Assembly: GCF_949987535.1 (NCBI RefSeq)
Contig: NC_080067.1
Location: 61,314,405-61,378,404 of the forward strand
DNA length: 64,000 bases
DNA from: Balaenoptera acutorostrata
Lineage: Eukaryota; Chordata; Mammalia; Artiodactyla; Balaenopteridae
Direction: 5' to 3'
Part shown: in pieces, positions 58,724 through 64,000 of the stretch
Layout: each line of letters opens with the position of its first letter
How positions within the stretch are numbered: position 1 is the first letter of the stretch
Program-made: the position numbers and the translations under genes
The notes under the pieces: model-generated
The model's database searches: none
Seen by the model: the letters and a program-made list of their open reading frames with translations, nothing else
What the model was told of the DNA's origin: nothing

Positions 58724-59707
58724 GGATAGGCCTTGGCCAGCTCTCTAGGGCTGCTGCTTTGCCCAGTGACTGTATCTTTCCTGTTAGCATACTGATCATA
58801 GTTGGAAATTATGAGTCAGTGAAACATAGCCATGAGCAGTGGGGGTGGGTAGATTACCAGGGAAAGTGCAGCCAAAACTTCCTGTACCAACTCAGGGTCA
58901 TTATCTTTGGGGAAAGATAGGGACTCACTCTGGCATATAGGAACACCCATATTCACCTGGCATTTGCTGTGTACAAAATGGATTTAGGGAGAGTACAGGG
59001 GCACACATGAAAAAAGAAACAAAGCTTCTTTTGCAGACATTAGGGTGGAGCTTTGCGAGCCTGTTATAATATCACTGTTATTGACACCTTCCACTTGCTA
59101 GTAGTCGGTGACACTCATTAACTATTCACATTTGTCTGCCCTCATTCAACTCCTAGCAACTGCGGTTACAGTCCTATTTAAAATAATAGAGTGAGATTGG
59201 TAACATTACTGATAGAAATTAGAAGACTTACATTCACAGAGCTTTGGTAACTGACACCAACAGCACTTTTCTTGTAATTTATGCACTCTGATTGATTTCA
59301 TTCCCCAGCTAGTCCTAAAAGAATCTCTGAAGCATATTCAGCCATCAGATTACTGTGCAAAAGAATTAAATGAGTATTACTCTGCTTGCTATCTATTCCA
59401 GAGCTGGCAAAAAGTTTCCAAGTGGTTTGGAGCTCAGGAGTCAGTCTAAAATTATAATGCTAATATAAAAGAGTTCAGCCTCAGAGCATTTCTTTGTGAC
59501 AGCTGTGAATGCATACGAAGAAATCTTCTTACTGATAACGAGAACACAATGACAAATGGGTCATTTATTTGTGCTTTTAAGAGTATTTTTATAAACTTAT
59601 GTAGGTATGTATTCCCTGGAATATCCTAAAAAATATTTTCACTCTAATAGTGCTGTTATAAATGATCCATTTCCAGATGTTCATTCAGCGTGGTATTTGC
59701 ATCATAC
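58724..59707. other. Unique sequence, no gene seen
   Basis: No recognised repeat, exon pair or RNA gene. Confidence 0.4.
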
Positions 59708-59717
59708 TATATGACCA

Positions 59718-60021
59718 AGGGGCTTCTCTGGTGGCGCAGTGGTTAAGAGTCCACCTGCTAATGCAGGGGACATGAGTTCGAGCCCTGGTCCGGGAAGATC
59801 CCACATGCCGTGGAGTAACTAAGCCCGTGCGCCACAACTACTGAAGCCTGTGTGCCTAGAGCCCGTGCTCCGCAACAAGAGAAGCCACTGCAGTGAGAAG
59901 CCCGCACACCACAACGAAGAGTAGCTCCCGCTCACCGCAACTAGAGAAAGCCCACGCGCAGCAACGAAGACCCAAGTCAGCCAAAAATAAATAAATAAAT
60001 TTATTAAAAAACATATATATA
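59718..60021 (+). mobile_element. CHR-type tRNA SINE, older subfamily
   Basis: Head GGGGCTTCTCTGGTGGCGCAG, B-box-like AGTTCGAGCCC and (AAAT)n tail ending in (TA)n. Target-site duplication TATATGACCA at 59708-59717 and 60022-60031. Confidence 0.95.
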
Positions 60022-60031
60022 TATATGACCA

Positions 60032-60354
60032 TGCTTCATCCCACCCCCCCCCCCACACTCACATATAATTAACAATGCTGAGTATAGGACGTTTGATAAA
60101 TGAGGAAGAAATGCTGAATCCATGTGTTCTACCCTGGAAATCTCATGAAACTATGGCAAAGAGAGGCAATAAACCTACAGTGTTCAAATAAATTACTACT
60201 GTTATTTTTTGGCTATTTATTTAGCAGAGTAGGCATGTCTGGGGTCTACCTGCCTATTTCTATAGCTTCAAATGCCATCATGTTCCCTCATACTTTTATT
60301 CAGTCACATGAAATGGTCCAGAATTCCTAATGCACATCACCTGTTTTATGCACC
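60032..60354. other. Unique sequence, no gene seen
   Basis: A C11-12 run lies at about 60044-60055. Nothing else was recognised. Confidence 0.4.
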
Positions 60355-60690
60355 GGGGCGGCTGGGCTGGTTCTTTCTTCTCCCCAGCATGTCCTTCTGC
60401 TTCTTCACTGCTCATCCTTCAAAACTCAGTTCAAAGGTCACCGCCTCCAAAATTTCTGTAATTCCACAGTCTCTTTCAAGTCTTTGTCCTCCGTGTTCCC
60501 TTGGCAGCCTGTGATTGAGCCCATCCTAAGCTTTGTCACACATTATTAGTGTGATTCATGCGTTTATCGTTCCATCAGACTGTAAGTTCCTTGAGGGCAG
60601 AGATCACAAGTTAATTAAGCGTGAATAACAGCAGCTATAACAATACTTGACACAGAATGGTGGTTGATAAATGCTTCCCAAATGATTTAT
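60355..60690 (+). mobile_element. L2 LINE 3' UTR
   Basis: L2 order is clear: CATCCTTCAAAACTCAGTTCAAAGGTCACC, GACTGTAAGTTCCTTGAGGGCAGAGATCAC, then ACTTGACACAGAATGGTGG and TGATAAATGCTT. Confidence 0.85.
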
Positions 60691-61394
60691 GAATGTAGAA
60701 TGCAATTCTTTGAGAGGCCAAGTTGATGTGATGCTACTATTTTCCAGTTAAACCTAAAATTCAGTCCTAAACATTTTTGTTACACACACGCATATGCACG
60801 AGTGATTGCAGATGAGCATGCAGTTTTATTAGTGACCATATCTACACTGTCAAACTGGTTGAAATTCTCTAAGAAATTGTAGGGATGCTCAATGCATCCC
60901 AGGTAAAATATAGTCATAGAGTTCTTGGATTCCCAGGAGTGCAGGGACCCCAGGAATACCCTGGGCTTAAGATTTTGCATTGTAAAGACCAGGGAGCAAG
61001 GTGGCCTGGAGGTCTAGCAATGTCTGAAGTTTGGCATGGGTACCCTCAACCTCGCAGCAGGGTGGGCTCAAAACCACTCATCCATTCTCATTCTCATTCT
61101 CATCCCTCCCTGCTTCTGGAGACTAGAAAGCTAAGAACTACATTTCTCAGAGTCCCTTGCAGCTAGGGTTCCATCAATCAGATAAACTCAGAATTTAATT
61201 TAAAGGTAAGAGATGCAGGTTTGTGGTGGGGATGGCCTGGTTCTGGAGCCACTAGCTGAGCTGTGGCCTCCTGATCTGGCAGGAAGTCTCCTGCTTCAGC
61301 ACCTTCTGCACCAGTGGAAACAGACTTCTTCCCATGGGGCAGAGGCAGTTGGATCTAGGGTCTGGGAGTTGTGCCTGAGAGCGCAGCCCGACTA
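60691..61394. other. Mostly unique sequence; part may be an old repeat
   Basis: About 60990-61390 (TTTCTCAGAGTCCCTTGCAGC, TCCATCAATCAGATAAACTC) has the style of an ancient interspersed repeat that I cannot name. A short (CATTCT)n run lies at 61081-61100. No gene seen. Confidence 0.35.
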
Positions 61395-61690
61395 GAGCAA
61401 TGTTTTTCAAACTATAGGTAATAGAATCTATTTAGTGCTATGGGACAAGCATTAAAAAAGAAAGAAAGAAAGAAAAAAAAATAGAATAAAATAAAATAAA
61501 ATAGAATAGAAAAAATATCTGAGTACATTGTCCCTAGTAAAGGTTAATTTGTTTTATGCAACTAGTAGTTCAGTTTCATACGTGTGTGTACATACATTTA
61601 TGTATGTGTATTCTGAGTCACAATGTAAAATGTATTTCTAGCTATGTGTTTTAGTCACAGAAGTTCAAGAACATCTGGCCTAGAGCCTTA
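61395..61690. mobile_element. hAT-type non-autonomous DNA transposon
   Basis: Ends are GCAATGTTTTTCAAACTATAGG and AGTTCAAGAACATCTGGCC, an eroded inverted-terminal pair of hAT-like elements. The middle has ATCTATTTAGTGCTATGGGAC, an A/GA-rich expansion at 61453-61510 and GAGTCACAATGTAAAATGTATTTC. No transposase frame. Confidence 0.55.
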
Positions 61691-62953
61691 CCTCCAGCAT
61701 TTTCAGTAATCTTCTTAATCCCTTCCTTTTAAAACTATCCAGAGGGGTCTTTTTTTATTGGTAGAACATCTGTTCCGCTGCTCATCAGGCAGCATAAAGG
61801 TGTACAGATTTTCTCTTTTTTTTATAAAGTTGTTAGTTGCAGAAAGAGGTACATGGCATTTTATTTGAACTGACAAGTTTCCTTCTATGTTTTTAGGGAC
61901 ACCCCAATAACTTCTTTAATAAGAACAAGATAAAAGTGTAAGATACGAATATATGTTTGGGGATTCCTGATTTTTTTCTGGTTTCACAGAATGTTCTTGG
62001 GACCACAGGGGGAAATTTATGCTTGAACCATCCTAACAAACTCCTTGAGGACTCCTCTTTCCTCTCTGGGCCCTCCTTGGTGAGAAGGGGCTGGGGCCCA
62101 GCCTGAGGAGACCAGTCCATGCCCACATGCTTCCAGGACTCGGGGGATCCCTGTACACAGCTCAGAAGGGGATATCCCCAGAGAGGACCAGGCTCTAAGC
62201 ATCCTAGGAGGGACTGACCCAGGGTAACCATCAAGGTAGTAACAGGTGTTGGGTGAAGTGGTCCTGCAAAATATTTTTAACATGATAAAGAAGCAGAATA
62301 AAGATATGGCAGCCATCTGTGGAAAAGTAAAATCCTGTGAAGATCACGACAGGAACAGGTTTAAATCCTCTCCTATTTGCTGCTTTGGGCAAAAAGTCAG
62401 CTGATTACCTAGGATCAAAAAATTAGGTACCCCAACAATTCTTCTGATTCTTTTAAATTAATGCTTCCTTTATGCCAGTCTTTTGCTCAGAGGCCATCCT
62501 GACCCGGGGTCTGGTTGTCCCCACGGAGGGGAACTGGATAGCTGGTGGTCACAGGTAGAAGAGAGACTCTTCTCTCTGTCCCTTCACACTGTTTGTATTT
62601 AATATCGTATACAAGTATTACCTATTTAAAACCAAATTAAATAGCCCCAACACTTATTCTCCAATCCATATTCTCAGCTGATGACCTTGTCTTTTACTTC
62701 AGGGAGAAAACTGAACAATCAAAAGACTTTCCTCAGAGTCCCATAGTCAACCAATGCCTAAAACGGTGCCTGAAATGCTGTAGCCAACTCCCTGCATGTA
62801 TGCTGAGTGACAACAGGCTTTCTGCAGCCTCCCAGGGTTCTCCCGGAGCCTGTCTTGTAAGTCTTTCCTGAACAGTCTCCACGTGCTGTCCTGAGCACAT
62901 GTTTTCCATTTCTACAGACAGAGACACCCTCGCCCTATTCCAGCCATCCTCAT
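61691..62953. other. Unique sequence, no gene seen
   Basis: About 1.3 kb without a recognised element. The overlapping minus-strand frames at 61893-62316 match nothing I know. Confidence 0.4.
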
Positions 62954-62965
62954 CCTAACCACATT

Positions 62966-63075
62966 TTTTTTTTTTTTTTTTTTCAGCCGTGCCACGTAGC
63001 TCACAGGAGGGACCAAACCCCGGGCCCCAGCAGTGGAAGCGCTGAGTCCTAACTACTGGACTGCCAGGGAATTCC
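62966..63075 (-). mobile_element. Very short tRNA-derived SINE
   Basis: About 110 bases; the reverse complement starts GGGGAATTCCCTGGCAGTCC and ends after GCCACGTGG-like text in poly-A (poly-T at 62966-62984). The tRNA-unrelated body of the longer CHR copies is missing. Target-site duplication CCTAACCACATT at 62954-62965 and 63076-63087, exact. Confidence 0.93.
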
Positions 63076-63087
63076 CCTAACCACATT

Positions 63088-64000
63088 CTCTAACACAGCA
63101 CCTTTCTCACCTCTCAGTTAAGCCTTTTCTATCCTTTCCAATTCCTCAACCATTTCTTTTCCTCTTAACACCTAGACATTATTTAGGACCTGTAGTGACC
63201 TCAGTAAAATAAATGAGAATGGGAATTTTGTTTTATGCCGTGTTGCGGCTTCCTCAGCACTTACATGGTACCCTACACAGAGCAGACGCTCAATAAATGC
63301 CTTTTGACTGGCTAAGGACATCTTTATAAATCCATGTAGAATTCAGCAACTGGAAATACTGTGGGAGAAATGGGGCCTAAATTCCCCCTCCCCCAGCCAC
63401 CCTCATGGAAATCTGAATTTCTTAAATGAAATTTAAGAGAGCCTCAGGCTCACTCTCCTTATTTCTGCCAAGTGTTAATTATGTGTGGAATCTAAGGGGA
63501 CTTCCACATATGGATTATGCGGGGTATTATGAGAGGACATTTACCAAGACAGCTGTGTGGCAGGAAGATATTTTTTCCTCAACTTTCAAAGACCTACGAT
63601 TCTCTAATTTGCTTTTGGCGGAAGGGTCTTTTCACTCATATGTTTCATTTGTGCTTATTGAAAAAGGAGAGAATATTTCCAAGAAAAGCAGTTTTTCTGA
63701 TTAGCTCTTTACATTATTGGGATTCAAAAAAAAAAATAATGGAAAATTCTCAGTCATTTTCTCTGAACTATAACTGCTAAGATATAGCTCCTGACATTGC
63801 TAGATCTTCATCTAGCAAAAAACCAACCATTGAGTGTGTAAAACTATCTCATTCCAAAATATTTCTAAAAATATTGATGATGTTTTTAAAAAAAACCTTA
63901 ACATGTGGAGTGACCATGATGTAATAGGATAAACCAGACAGAGTCTGTCCTGTGTCGTCACTTGGGAGACTACTTTCTCCAACTCAAACGTTTATTCCAA
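63088..64000. other. Unique sequence with an L2/MIR tail, no gene seen
   Basis: The stretch 63235-63310 (CACTTACATGGTACCCTACACAG, CGCTCAATAAATGCC) reads as an L2 or MIR 3' tail, plus strand. The remainder has no recognised gene; frames at 63426-63780 are unassigned. Confidence 0.45.

Noticed and set aside
58343..58920. 128- and 140-codon frames across 58.3-58.9 kb
   Set aside because: Most of their codons are unknown bases in the assembly gap; the rest is LTR.

Overview
The window is mammalian nuclear DNA, most probably from a cetacean. The evidence is the repeat content. About nineteen tRNA-derived SINEs carry the cetartiodactyl CHR-type head (GGGCTTCCCTGGTGGCGCAG), several of them in a young subfamily I associate with whales and dolphins. 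A long L1 has a cetartiodactyl-type 5' UTR, and I saw no ruminant BovB or Bov-tA elements. The window looks intergenic or intronic. I found no intact cellular protein-coding gene, no RNA gene, no CRISPR array and no operon-like cassette. Nearly every open frame in the window is a shadow of a repeat.

Layout: 1-6603 is a minus-strand L1 of full-length type whose 3' end lies left of the window; ORF1 and ORF2 are both broken. 6604-8691 is an older L1, into which the first one appears to have inserted, with a twin-priming-type 5' inversion, a SINE and half of a mariner hairpin element. 8692-25086 is mostly unique sequence with ancient LTRs (MLT1, MLT2), MIR, a 5'-truncated retrocopy of an unidentified mRNA (13217-13740) and several SINEs. 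25087-25800 is a GC-rich ferritin light chain retropseudogene. 25801-38175 is unique DNA with scattered SINE, MIR, L2, MLT2 and L1 3' ends. 38191-47093 is SINE-dense: it holds an old L1 fragment, a Tigger-like transposon split by a SINE, and a compound SINE cluster at 45645-47093. 47094-64000 contains L2, an old endogenous retrovirus pol remnant, one candidate spliced exon (52617-52948), L1 3' ends, a 200-base assembly gap (58524-58723) and four more SINEs.

The most informative signals are structural records of retrotransposition. Target-site duplications around the 45.6-47.1 kb SINEs show that the short segment between two opposite SINEs was inverted. Two young SINEs used the same 15-base target. 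Two SINEs carry extra 3' sequence that looks transduced. One SINE landed in the target-site duplication of a processed pseudogene. No previously undescribed functional system was found. Repeat-family names rest on remembered consensus features and should be confirmed with RepeatMasker; boundaries without a stated target-site duplication are approximate.
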